Shown: positions 1 to 7,169 of the stretch, one piece after another
Layout of the letters: each line of letters opens with the position of its first letter
How positions within the stretch are numbered: the stretch's first letter is position 1
Assembly (NCBI RefSeq): GCF_000783395.1
Contig: NZ_JSFK01000021.1
Location: 62,001-126,000 of the forward strand
Direction of reading: 5' to 3'
Source: Pseudomonas chlororaphis
GTDB taxonomy: Bacteria; Pseudomonadota; Gammaproteobacteria; Pseudomonadales; Pseudomonadaceae
Length of the DNA: 64,000 nucleotides
Notes under the pieces: generated by a model
Databases searched by the model: none
What the model saw: the letters and a program-made list of their open reading frames with translations, nothing else
Told to the model about the DNA's origin: nothing
Program-made: the position numbers and the translations under genes

Positions 1-447
1 GTCAACTCGCTCTCGCACTACACCGACTGGACCATCGGCCACGTACACGCCGGCGCGCTGGGCTGGGTGGCGATGATCTCGATCGGCGCGATCTACCACA
101 TGATCCCGCGTCTGTTCGGCCGTGCGCAGATGCACAGCGTTGGCCTGATCAACGCGCACTTCTGGCTCGCGACCATCGGCACCGTGCTGTACATCGCGTC
201 GATGTGGGTCAACGGCATCACTCAGGGCCTGATGTGGCGTGCAATCAACGACGACGGCACCCTCACCTACTCGTTCGTTGAAGCGCTGCAAGCCAGCCAC
301 CCGGGCTACATCGTCCGTGCGCTGGGCGGTGCATTCTTCGCCAGCGGCATGTTCCTGATGGCTTACAACGTCTGGCGCACCGTGCGCGCCTCGAACCCGG
401 TTGAAGCTGAAGCCGCTGCCCAGATCGCTGTCGTTGGAGCTCACTGA
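1..447 (+). CDS. ccoN: cbb3-type cytochrome c oxidase subunit I, 3' end (partial)
   Basis: This is the C-terminal part of the catalytic subunit of a high-affinity cbb3 terminal oxidase, an inner-membrane, proton-pumping haem-copper oxidase. The reading frame is open from base 1, so the start lies outside the window. The visible part begins within TDWTIGHVHAGALGW, whose two histidines belong to the haem b/b3 ligand region. It continues with at least two membrane segments (around IGAIYHMIPRLFG and FWLATIGTVLYIASMWV) and a short hydrophilic tail. The stop codon overlaps the start of ccoO by 1 base, so the two are translationally coupled. Fluorescent pseudomonads often carry two tandem ccoNOQP sets. 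Which set this is cannot be decided from the window. Confidence 0.96.
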   Translation, partial: VNSLSHYTDWTIGHVHAGALGWVAMISIGAIYHMIPRLFGRAQMHSVGLINAHFWLATIGTVLYIASMWVNGITQGLMWRAINDDGTLTYSFVEALQASHPGYIVRALGGAFFASGMFLMAYNVWRTVRASNPVEAEAAAQIAVVGAH

Positions 448-1055
448 TGAAGCATGAAGCTGTCGAGAAGAATATTGGCCTGCTGGCCTTCTTCATGGTC
501 ATCGCCGTCAGCGTTGGCGGCCTGACCCAAATCGTTCCGCTGTTTTTCCAGGACGTCACCAACAAGCCGGTCGAAGGCATGAAGCCCCGTTCGGCGCTGG
601 AACTGGAAGGCCGCGACGTCTACATCGCCAACGGTTGTGTCGGCTGCCACTCGCAGATGATCCGTCCGTTCCGCGCTGAAACCGAACGCTATGGCCACTA
701 CTCGGTGGCCGGTGAAAGTGTCTGGGATCACCCGTTCCTGTGGGGTTCCAAACGTACCGGTCCGGATCTGGCTCGCGTCGGTGGTCGTTACTCCGATGAC
801 TGGCAACGTGCGCACTTGTACAACCCGCGCAACGTGGTGCCTGAGTCGAAAATGCCGGCTTACCCGTTCCTCGTGGAAAACAAGCTCGACGGCAAGGAAA
901 CCGCCAAGAAAATGGAGGTTTTGCGCACCCTCGGCGTCCCTTACACCGACGAAGACATCGCCGGTGCTCAGGATGCCGTGAAGGGCAAGACCGAAATGGA
1001 CGCGCTGGTGGCCTATCTGCAAGGCCTGGGCACCATCATCAAAAGCAAACGGTGA
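447..1055 (+). CDS. ccoO: cbb3-type cytochrome c oxidase subunit II, monohaem c
   Basis: CcoO is the membrane-anchored monohaem cytochrome c subunit that passes electrons to CcoN. The 202-residue product has one N-terminal membrane anchor (about residues 11-35, GLLAFFMVIAVSVGG) and then a periplasmic haem c domain. The CVGCHS motif at residues 64-69 supplies the CxxCH haem attachment. The downstream SKMPAYPF stretch contains the expected methionine ligand region. Length is normal for the family. The start overlaps the ccoN stop, and ccoQ follows within a few bases, consistent with a single ccoNOQP transcript. Confidence 0.97.
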   Translation: MKHEAVEKNIGLLAFFMVIAVSVGGLTQIVPLFFQDVTNKPVEGMKPRSALELEGRDVYIANGCVGCHSQMIRPFRAETERYGHYSVAGESVWDHPFLWGSKRTGPDLARVGGRYSDDWQRAHLYNPRNVVPESKMPAYPFLVENKLDGKETAKKMEVLRTLGVPYTDEDIAGAQDAVKGKTEMDALVAYLQGLGTIIKSKR

Positions 1056-1060
1056 TCTGG

Positions 1061-1246
1061 ATGGATATCGGGATGATTCGTGGCCTGGGCACCGTTGTTG
1101 TGATGGTGGCCTTCATCGGTCTGGCGTTGTGGGTATTCAGCCCCAAGCGCAAGTCGGAGTTTGAAGACGCGACCTTGTTGCCTTTTGCGGATGATCCCGA
1201 AGCCATCAAGCACGTCGAGCAAGCTTCTAGGAGTAACAAAGAATGA
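1061..1246 (+). CDS. ccoQ: cbb3 oxidase small subunit CcoQ
   Basis: This 61-residue single-span membrane protein stabilises or assembles the cbb3 oxidase. It has one hydrophobic helix (about residues 7-25, RGLGTVVVMVAFIGLALWVF) followed by the family-typical SPKRKSEFEDATLLPF and an acidic tail. A GTG at 1052 overlapping the ccoO stop is possible. The ATG at 1061 gives the usual MDIGMIRGL start and is preferred. The last codon overlaps the ccoP start (ATGA arrangement), showing tight coupling in the operon. Confidence 0.93.
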   Translation: MDIGMIRGLGTVVVMVAFIGLALWVFSPKRKSEFEDATLLPFADDPEAIKHVEQASRSNKE

Positions 1247-2226
1247 CTACATTCTGGAGTCTGTACGTCACAGTCCTCAGTCTCGGTACGATCTTTTCCC
1301 TGACCTGGCTGCTGCTGTCGACCCGCAAGGGCCAGCGCAGCGAACAGACGGACGAGACGGTCGGGCACTCCTTCGACGGGATCGAGGAGTACGACAACCC
1401 ACTGCCGAAATGGTGGTTCATGCTGTTTGTCGGCACCATCATTTTTGCCTTGGGTTACCTGGTGCTGTACCCGGGCCTGGGCAACTGGAAAGGCCTGCTG
1501 CCGGGCTACAACTACCTCGATAACGACAAGCAGACTGCGTTCGCCAACGGCCAGACCGGCTGGACCGGCGTGCACGAGTGGGAAAAGGAAATGGCCCGTT
1601 CGGACGCCAAGTTCGGTCCGATCTTCGCCAAGTTTGCCGCCATGCCGATCGAAGAAGTCGCCAAGGATCCGCAAGCACTGAAAATGGGTGGCCGTCTGTT
1701 CGCCTCCAACTGCTCGGTGTGCCACGGTTCCGACGCCAAGGGCGCCTACGGTTTCCCTAACCTGACCGACGCCGACTGGCGCTGGGGCGGCGAGCCGGAA
1801 ACCATCAAGACCACCATCATGGGCGGTCGTCACGCGGTGATGCCGGCCTGGGCTGAAGTCATCGGTGAGCAAGGCGTTGCCGACGTGGCAGCCTTCGTCG
1901 TGACCAACCTGGATGGCCGCAAACTGCCGGAGGGCACCAAGGCTGACGCGGCCAACGGCGGCAAACTGTTCGCCGCCAACTGCGTGGCCTGCCACGGACC
2001 GGCCGGCAAAGGCACACCCGCTATGGGCGCGCCTGACCTGACCCACCCGGGTGCGTTCATCTACGGTTCGAGCTTCGCGCAACTGCAGCAGACCATCCGT
2101 TACGGCCGTCAGGGCCAGATGCCTGCGCAGGAGCAACTGCAGGGCAACGACAAGGTGCACCTGCTGGCGGCGTATGTTTACAGCCTGTCCCACGGTGAAA
2201 AAGCACCGGAAGCGAACGCCGAATAA
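1243..2226 (+). CDS. ccoP: cbb3-type cytochrome c oxidase subunit III, dihaem c
   Basis: CcoP is the dihaem cytochrome c subunit that accepts electrons from soluble cytochrome c. The 327-residue protein has two N-terminal membrane segments (about residues 5-27 and 57-78), then two cytochrome c domains. These have CSVCH at 157-161 and CVACH at 247-251. MPAWAEV and MPAQEQL supply methionine-containing loops. It ends the ccoNOQP operon: a strong terminator lies about 25 bases after the stop. The start overlaps ccoQ by 4 bases. Confidence 0.97.
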   Translation: MTTFWSLYVTVLSLGTIFSLTWLLLSTRKGQRSEQTDETVGHSFDGIEEYDNPLPKWWFMLFVGTIIFALGYLVLYPGLGNWKGLLPGYNYLDNDKQTAFANGQTGWTGVHEWEKEMARSDAKFGPIFAKFAAMPIEEVAKDPQALKMGGRLFASNCSVCHGSDAKGAYGFPNLTDADWRWGGEPETIKTTIMGGRHAVMPAWAEVIGEQGVADVAAFVVTNLDGRKLPEGTKADAANGGKLFAANCVACHGPAGKGTPAMGAPDLTHPGAFIYGSSFAQLQQTIRYGRQGQMPAQEQLQGNDKVHLLAAYVYSLSHGEKAPEANAE

Positions 2227-2243
2227 GGCCAACGCTTGAAACA

Positions 2244-2285
2244 AAAAAAGGCCCCGCCAATGTTGATTGGCGGGGCTTTTTTTCA
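2244..2285 (+). terminator. Intrinsic terminator of ccoNOQP
   Basis: GCCCCGCCAA and TTGGCGGGGC (2251-2276) form a 10-bp perfect stem with a 6-base loop, followed by a run of T. A run of A precedes the stem, so it could also work on the opposite strand. It lies directly after the ccoP stop. Confidence 0.93.
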
Positions 2286-2355
2286 TGCCGGCATTCATGC
2301 CTTGAAACGTTTGCTCAATAGACCTGAACGGTAGTCCCCTGTAGGTTTTTCCCAC

Positions 2356-2374
2356 CCCGATGAACAACATCGGG
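2356..2374 (+). promoter_or_regulatory. Perfect hairpin just upstream of a small gene
   Basis: CCCGATG, a 5-base loop AACAA, and CATCGGG form a 7-bp perfect stem. It ends 8 bases before the AAGGATG ribosome-binding site of the small gene at 2399. It could be a leader element or an operator. No T-run follows, so it is not a terminator. Confidence 0.35.
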
Positions 2375-2398
2375 TCAACCTTCAAGGATGAAGCCTAC

Positions 2399-2572
2399 AT
2401 GTCAAAAAATGACAAAAACACACTGCCAAAACGTTTGCAGCCCCGCCCTGATCATGAAACGACGCCAGTAAAAACGCCTGAGGCGCCCGCACGCTCGCCA
2501 TCGCCAGACACTGTGGGCCATCCAGGTAACGGCGGCGGCCTGGACAGTCTCGGCGGCGGGCGATTGCCCTGA
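2399..2572 (+). CDS. Small hypothetical protein, Pro/Gly-rich
   Basis: This 57-residue product (starting MSKNDKNTLPKR) is hydrophilic. It has a basic N-terminus, a Pro/Ser/Thr-rich middle and a glycine-rich C-terminus (NGGGLDSLGGGRLP). No signal peptide or membrane segment is visible, and I do not recognise a family. The ATG at 2399 is preferred over one at 2360 because AAGGATG sits 9 bases before it, while the 2360 codon lies inside a hairpin. A terminator follows about 40 bases after the stop, so this looks like a free-standing small gene at the left edge of the accessory patch between ccoP and ccoG. Confidence 0.5.
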   Translation: MSKNDKNTLPKRLQPRPDHETTPVKTPEAPARSPSPDTVGHPGNGGGLDSLGGGRLP

Positions 2573-2613
2573 CACGGGGCAGCAAAATACAGCGAACATT
2601 TGCCCAATACCCT

Positions 2614-2643
2614 GCGCCCCTGCCGTTTGGCAGGGGCGCTTTC
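2614..2643 (+). terminator. Intrinsic terminator after the small gene
   Basis: GCGCCCCTGCC, a short TTT loop and GGCAGGGGCGC form an 11-bp GC-rich stem, followed by TTTCG. The T-run is short. It would end transcription of the 57-residue gene and insulate the toxin-antitoxin pair. Confidence 0.7.
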
Positions 2644-2754
2644 GCCGGTGCCGTTATGACAGTGATAAACCGATCGTCCGCAATCCACCTTTCCGATTGC
2701 CGCGCAAACTCCAAGGTAGTAACGTTTCTACACCCGAATTTCTGGAGGCCGAAC

Positions 2755-3012
2755 ATGATGGCCATCACGACCATTTCCAGCCGCGAATTCAATCAGGACA
2801 CCAGTGCTGCCAAAAAAGCCGCGCATCAGGGTCCGGTCGTCATTACCGATCGTGGCAAGCCTGCCCATGTACTGCTGAGCATCGAGGAATACCAGAAACT
2901 GACCGGTAGCCAGACCAGCATCGTCGATCTTCTGGTCATGCCGAATGCGCCTGACATCGAATTCGAACCCGAGCGCGCCGTCATCTCCCCTCGTAGCGTG
3001 GACCTGTCTTGA
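2755..3012 (+). CDS. Phd/YefM-family antitoxin
   Basis: This is the antitoxin of a type II toxin-antitoxin pair. It is expected to bind and neutralise the PIN toxin encoded next, and to repress its own promoter. The 85-residue protein has the Phd/YefM N-terminal DNA-binding fold: ITTISSREFNQDTSAAKKAA, then GPVVITDRGKPAHVLLSIEEYQKL. The acidic C-terminal tail (IEFEPERAVISPRS) would be the toxin-wrapping part. GGAGG at 2743-2747 sets the start at ATG 2755, with ATG 2758 an alternative. The stop overlaps the toxin start in a TGATG arrangement. Confidence 0.92.
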   Translation: MMAITTISSREFNQDTSAAKKAAHQGPVVITDRGKPAHVLLSIEEYQKLTGSQTSIVDLLVMPNAPDIEFEPERAVISPRSVDLS

Positions 3013-3431
3013 TGTTTCTACTCGATACCAATGTCGTTTCCGAGTTGCGAAAACCCCAGGCTGACAAGCAAGTGGTGAGTTGGGCAAACAGCATCGCCCC
3101 GGCCAGCCTGTATTTATCGGCCATCACCCTGCTAGAGCTGGAAACCGGCATTCTGCGCATCGAACGCCGCGACCCGCCACAAGGAGGGATGCTGCGCAAC
3201 TGGCTTGAGCGTCACGTCAAACCTGCATTCTCGGGAAGAATCCTCTCGGTCGATACCGTCGTCGCTACCCGATGCGCACAGCTGCATGTGCCTGATCGCA
3301 GCAATGAATGCGACGCCTTGATCGCCGCCACCGCACTTGTACATGGGCTGACCCTCGTCACCCGTAACGTTGCGGATTTTCAACTCAGCGGAGTTCATCT
3401 GATCAACCCATGGATCGCTGCCAATAACTGA
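3012..3431 (+). CDS. VapC-like PIN-domain toxin
   Basis: This 139-residue PIN-domain protein is probably a Mg-dependent endoribonuclease toxin. The acidic active-site set is visible: D5 in MFLLDTNVVSELRK, a glutamate in LLELETGILRIE, an aspartate in NECDALIAATALVHG, and a C-terminal aspartate in TRNVADF. The length is normal for VapC/FitB-type toxins. The start ATG overlaps the antitoxin stop, giving coupled translation with antitoxin first. Phd antitoxin with a VapC toxin is a common pairing. The RNA target cannot be deduced. Confidence 0.92.
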   Translation: MFLLDTNVVSELRKPQADKQVVSWANSIAPASLYLSAITLLELETGILRIERRDPPQGGMLRNWLERHVKPAFSGRILSVDTVVATRCAQLHVPDRSNECDALIAATALVHGLTLVTRNVADFQLSGVHLINPWIAANN

Positions 3432-3440
3432 TGGTAAAGA

Positions 3441-3472
3441 GCCCCCGCCAGATCACGGGCAGGGGCGTTTTT
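3441..3472. terminator. Terminator between convergent toxin and phosphoesterase genes
   Basis: GCCCC (3441-3445) pairs with GGGGC (3462-3466), with a further GCC/GGC pairing inside. A T-run follows on the plus strand. It lies between the convergent toxin and metallophosphoesterase genes and may serve both. Confidence 0.65.
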
Positions 3473-4476
3473 CATGGGCGTTTGGCAAAGGTTGAATGCA
3501 CCGCCGCTGTATCGATCAGCTTACGGTTCTGCCACTGGTTGTTCTCCACCAGGGAGATTTCCAGCCGCTTGCGATCCTCGGTAAAGCTGGCAATCAGATA
3601 GGTTTGCTGAGACGTACTGCCACTCAGGTACATCGGCACACTCCCCTCCCAATACATGTCACCTCCGTCGGTATGCAAATGGCCGGCAAAAATTGCCGTT
3701 ACTTGATACTTGTTGATCATGTCGTAGAAACGTTTTTGTTGCGCCCGGGTACCTTTGTGCCCCAAAGGTTTGTGCATATTGATGATGATGGCGTAACCCG
3801 AGGCACGCGCCAGTCTGAGATCCGTTTCGAGCCAGTCCAGTGCATCGTTGATTTCAAACGTCGTCGGGTTCAGCGGGTGAGAAATCCGGGTGGTGTAAGT
3901 CGGTTCGTTATTGAGTTGAACCATATGCACTTCGCCGATATTTTTTGAATAGGCGAGGCTGCCAGAGTAGGTTTTACTCAAAAAACCACTGGTGATTTTC
4001 AGGTCAAAGCTGTCGACTTTGCCTTCATGATGCTCTTTAAACTCGACGATACTTCCCGCCGCACAGCTATTGCTAAAACAATCATCAACATTGTTTTCAT
4101 AATCGTGATTACCCAAGCCGTACAGATAATCACCCTTGAAGTGCTTATCCAGTAAATCCCTCATGAACGACCGCTGCCAGCCATGACCAAAAGCTGTTAT
4201 ATCGCCGTTGATCATCAGTGGCACCTGGGCTTGCGAGCCATGCTGCTTTCTGAAATCGGCAATACTTGCAAGCTGAGTATCAACCAGCCACTTCGAACGA
4301 ACATCGAATTCCGAAGCGGATTCGGGTTCCCGGCTATCTGTCTTGTCTGTCCACGGGTATTGCGTATCTGACGCAAAAACCATGTGTTTCGGGATGCCCG
4401 TTACAGCCTGAGCGGAAGAGACCGAAGTCAACAAACAAACACTCAGCACAACACCTGCCAACTTATTAAAAGCCAT
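3472..4476 (-). CDS. Exported calcineurin-like metallophosphoesterase
   Basis: This 334-residue secreted or periplasmic protein has a signal peptide (MAFNKLAGVVLSVCLLTSVSSAQA, cleavage near AQA-V). The calcineurin-type dimetal phosphoesterase motifs are in order: FASDTQYPW, INGDITAFGH, YGLGNHDYEN, NMHKPLGHKG and AGHLHTDGG. The substrate is unknown. Two nearby cysteines (DDCFSNSC) could form a disulfide. The ATG at 4476 is chosen over an upstream GTG at 4509 because it gives a proper signal peptide. Base composition is unlike the cco genes (26 of 60 bases are G/C at 3901-3960), so recent acquisition is likely. Confidence 0.85.
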   Translation of the reverse strand: MAFNKLAGVVLSVCLLTSVSSAQAVTGIPKHMVFASDTQYPWTDKTDSREPESASEFDVRSKWLVDTQLASIADFRKQHGSQAQVPLMINGDITAFGHGWQRSFMRDLLDKHFKGDYLYGLGNHDYENNVDDCFSNSCAAGSIVEFKEHHEGKVDSFDLKITSGFLSKTYSGSLAYSKNIGEVHMVQLNNEPTYTTRISHPLNPTTFEINDALDWLETDLRLARASGYAIIINMHKPLGHKGTRAQQKRFYDMINKYQVTAIFAGHLHTDGGDMYWEGSVPMYLSGSTSQQTYLIASFTEDRKRLEISLVENNQWQNRKLIDTAAVHSTFAKRP

Positions 4477-4986
4477 TCTTGAAATTCCATTTAAATTAAT
4501 CAATTGCACGCGAATAACATTTCACGAAAACAGAACTTATTCGAAAAAACAGAAAACCTCAAAGCGCAAACCAAGAACAATCAAGTAGATATATTTCAGT
4601 CGCAGTGAACCTGCAACACGTTTGAAGTTCAGTTTTAAACACTCACGCGGCAACTATTGCAATTGAAACCTGAAGATCGCACCGTCCGTGCCCGCCCCTC
4701 AAGTCGGTTGGATTTTTTTAAGCTTGCGATGGCAATGGCATCGAAACGATCATCCCCTGATGCAATGGATTAGCCGCCACGCCAAAAGCGTCCATACTCA
4801 ACAAGTCAATTGACCTGCATCATGCTTTGCTGCAATCGCTACACCATTAACGATTTTTACCCAACGCGACCAAAGGTCGCACCCTTGATCTAGAGCGACA
4901 GGCGTATCATTGCGCCACTGCAACGCCCTTTCTGACCGCGGTCGGCACGTATCGACCGAGGCATTTTTCCACTGCCGTGGGATGCA
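4477..4986. other. 510-bp AT-rich intergenic region upstream of ccoG
   Basis: No convincing gene is present. The left two thirds are AT-rich and hold the promoter side of the leftward phosphoesterase. The right third carries an Anr/FNR-like box at 4809-4822 and a half site TTGAT at 4885-4889. It is the right flank of the accessory patch between ccoP and ccoG. Confidence 0.6.
4809..4822 (+). promoter_or_regulatory. Anr/FNR-like box before ccoG
   Basis: TTGAC-CTGC-ATCAT matches the FNR/Anr consensus TTGAY-N4-RTCAA with one mismatch, in the last base. It lies 165 bases before the ccoG start. A class II promoter centred at -41.5 would start near 4857. Control of ccoG by Anr is plausible because ccoG serves cbb3 assembly and anr lies in this window. 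Confidence 0.5.
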
Positions 4987-6405
4987 ATGATGAGCAACCA
5001 GATTCCGGTACACGACGTCACACCACCGAGCAAAAACGCGAACAACAGCGTTGATCTTTACGCCTCACGAGAAAAAATCTACACCCGCGCTTTTACCGGC
5101 CTGTTCCGCAATCTGCGGATGATGGGCGGCGCGGCATTGTTCCTGCTGTATTTCGGAACGGTATGGCTGAACTGGGGAGGCCATCAGGCTGTGTGGTGGA
5201 ACCTGCCGGAGCGCAAGTTCTTCATCTTCGGCGCCACTTTCTGGCCACAGGATTTCATTCTGCTGTCAGGCCTGTTGATCATTGCCGCCTTCGGCCTGTT
5301 CTTCATCACCGTGTATGCCGGGCGCGTCTGGTGCGGTTACACCTGCCCGCAAAGCGTGTGGACGTGGATTTTCATGTGGTGCGAGAAGGTCACCGAAGGC
5401 GACCGCAACCAGCGCATCAAGCTCGACAAGGCGCCGATGAGCGGCAACAAATTCGCGCGCAAATTCGCCAAACACGCGCTGTGGCTGTTGATCGGTTTTG
5501 TCACCGGCATGACCTTCGTTGGTTACTTTTCGCCGATCCGTGAACTGGTCTTCGAATTCTTCACCGGCCAGGCCGATGGCTGGTCGTATTTCTGGGTCGG
5601 TTTCTTCACCCTCGCCACTTACGGTAATGCCGGTTGGTTGCGCGAGCAGGTTTGCATTTACATGTGCCCGTACGCACGCTTCCAGAGCGTGATGTTCGAC
5701 AAGGACACGCTGATCGTTTCCTACGACCCGCGTCGCGGTGAAAGCCGTGGCCCGCGCAAAAAAGGTATCGATTACAAGGCTCAGGGCCTGGGCGATTGCA
5801 TCGATTGCACGATGTGCGTTCAGGTCTGCCCGACCGGCATCGACATCCGCGACGGCCTGCAAATCGAGTGCATCGGCTGCGCCGCGTGCATCGACGCCTG
5901 CGACAGCATCATGGACAAAATGGACTACCCGCGCGGACTGATCAGCTACACCACCGAACACAACCTGTCCGGGCAGAAAACCCATAAACTGCGGCCACGC
6001 CTGATCGGCTACGCCGTGGTGTTGCTGGCGATGATCAGCCTGTTGGTCACTGCGTTCTTCATGCGCTCGCTGGTCGGTTTCGACGTCAGCAAGGACCGCG
6101 TGCTGTACCGCGAGAACGCCGAAGGCCGGATCGAAAACGTCTACAGCCTGAAGATCATGAACAAGGATCAGCGCGACCACACTTACGTGCTCGAAGCCAG
6201 CGGTTTACCGGATCTGCGCCTGCAAGGCAAACGCGAGATCAAGGTCGCGGCCGGCGATATCGTCAGCATGCCGGTCGAGTTGTCGAGCGCACCGGAACAA
6301 CTGCCATCGAGCACCAACGAGGTGAGATTCCTCCTCAAGGATGCCGATGACGACAGCGTCCACGTTGAAGCCAAGAGCCGATTCATCGGCCCACAAATCC
6401 GTTGA
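4987..6405 (+). CDS. ccoG: Cytochrome oxidase accessory protein CcoG (polyferredoxin)
   Basis: CcoG (RdxA/FixG) is an inner-membrane iron-sulfur protein needed for cbb3 oxidase maturation, probably reducing Cu(II) for insertion. The 472-residue protein has several membrane segments (about 47-62, 90-110, 160-185 and 335-355). A conserved membrane-edge CGYTCPQSVW lies near residue 118. Two 4Fe-4S clusters follow: CIDCTMCVQVCPTG around 271-284 and CIGCAACIDAC around 295-305. The C-terminus is a periplasmic immunoglobulin-like domain. ATG 4987 and ATG 4990 are both possible starts. It opens a ccoG-ccoH-ccoI-ccoS cluster. Confidence 0.96.
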   Translation: MMSNQIPVHDVTPPSKNANNSVDLYASREKIYTRAFTGLFRNLRMMGGAALFLLYFGTVWLNWGGHQAVWWNLPERKFFIFGATFWPQDFILLSGLLIIAAFGLFFITVYAGRVWCGYTCPQSVWTWIFMWCEKVTEGDRNQRIKLDKAPMSGNKFARKFAKHALWLLIGFVTGMTFVGYFSPIRELVFEFFTGQADGWSYFWVGFFTLATYGNAGWLREQVCIYMCPYARFQSVMFDKDTLIVSYDPRRGESRGPRKKGIDYKAQGLGDCIDCTMCVQVCPTGIDIRDGLQIECIGCAACIDACDSIMDKMDYPRGLISYTTEHNLSGQKTHKLRPRLIGYAVVLLAMISLLVTAFFMRSLVGFDVSKDRVLYRENAEGRIENVYSLKIMNKDQRDHTYVLEASGLPDLRLQGKREIKVAAGDIVSMPVELSSAPEQLPSSTNEVRFLLKDADDDSVHVEAKSRFIGPQIR

Positions 6406-6416
6406 GAGAACTGAAC

Positions 6417-6956
6417 ATGCCCGCAGCAAACGCCGCAAGTCCCTGGTACAAGCACCTTTGGCCATGGATCATCATCGGGATTCTGGCCTGTTCGGTGACC
6501 CTGACCCTGTCGATGGTGACCATCGCGGTGAATAACCCGGACAACCTGGTCAACGACAACTATTACGAGGCTGGCAAAGGCATCAACCGTTCGCTGGACC
6601 GTGAACTGTTGGCGCAAAATCTGAAGATGCGTGCGGCTATGCATCTGGATGACGTGACCGGTGAAGTTGATTTGCGTTTGAGCGGTGATAGTCAGCCGAA
6701 AACCTTGGAGCTGAATTTGATCTCGCCAACCCAGCCGGAAAAGGATCGCAAGATCGTCCTGACTCGCAGCGAAAGCGAAACCGGCCGTTATATCGGTCAG
6801 TTAGGCGACAAGGTTGAAGGCCGTCGTTTTGTCGAACTGCTCGGCAGTCAGGATGACCATGTGTGGCGCATGTTCGAAGAAGAGCTGGTCAGCCATGACA
6901 AGGATCTGCTGCTCGGTGATGAACCGCTGCAAGGCGCCGAAGACTTGAAGAAGTGA
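6417..6956 (+). CDS. ccoH: CcoH/FixH family protein
   Basis: CcoH is a small inner-membrane protein needed for stable cbb3 oxidase assembly. The 179-residue product has one N-terminal membrane helix (about residues 16-38, HLWPWIIIGILACSVTLTLSM), then the family-typical NPDNLVNDNYYEAGKGINRSLDRE and a periplasmic domain. The ATG at 6417 is preceded by GAGAG and is preferred over a TTG at 6402 that overlaps the ccoG stop. The gene ends just before a REP-like inverted repeat that separates it from ccoI. Confidence 0.92.
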   Translation: MPAANAASPWYKHLWPWIIIGILACSVTLTLSMVTIAVNNPDNLVNDNYYEAGKGINRSLDRELLAQNLKMRAAMHLDDVTGEVDLRLSGDSQPKTLELNLISPTQPEKDRKIVLTRSESETGRYIGQLGDKVEGRRFVELLGSQDDHVWRMFEEELVSHDKDLLLGDEPLQGAEDLKK

Positions 6957-6969
6957 GTCAAGCTCAGAA

Positions 6970-7125
6970 GCCCCTCACCCTAACCCTCTCCCGGAGGGAG
7001 AGGGAACTGAGCTCGGGCGCTCCTGTGCGTTACGTATGACAGTGACGATGCCAGCGACTGAACCTGTTTTTCCGGCTCACACCGATCGGCTCCCTCTCCC
7101 TCCGGGAGAGGGCTGGGGTGAGGGC
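6970..7125. repeat. REP-like inverted pair, CCCTCTCCC family
   Basis: Two arms face each other: one carries CCCCTCACCCTAACCCTCTC (from 6971), the other ends GGGAGAGGGCTGGGGTGAGG. Each arm has its own CTCCCGGAGGGAG-type palindrome. The same family recurs at 40852-41000 and 52038-52366. The copy fills the ccoH-ccoI gap. Confidence 0.85.
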
Positions 7126-7169
7126 AAGCGGACAACTCCAATGCAAGGGCTTACCCCCTCGACGATGCC

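Noticed and set aside
4885..4898. A second Anr box before ccoG at TTGAT-CTAG-AGCGA.
   Set aside because: Only the left half matches; the right half is not RTCAA.
6970..7125. Possible CRISPR-like repeat blocks in the CCCTCTCCC regions (also 40852 and 52038).
   Set aside because: The copies are inverted pairs with palindromic arms, not regularly spaced direct repeats with unique spacers.
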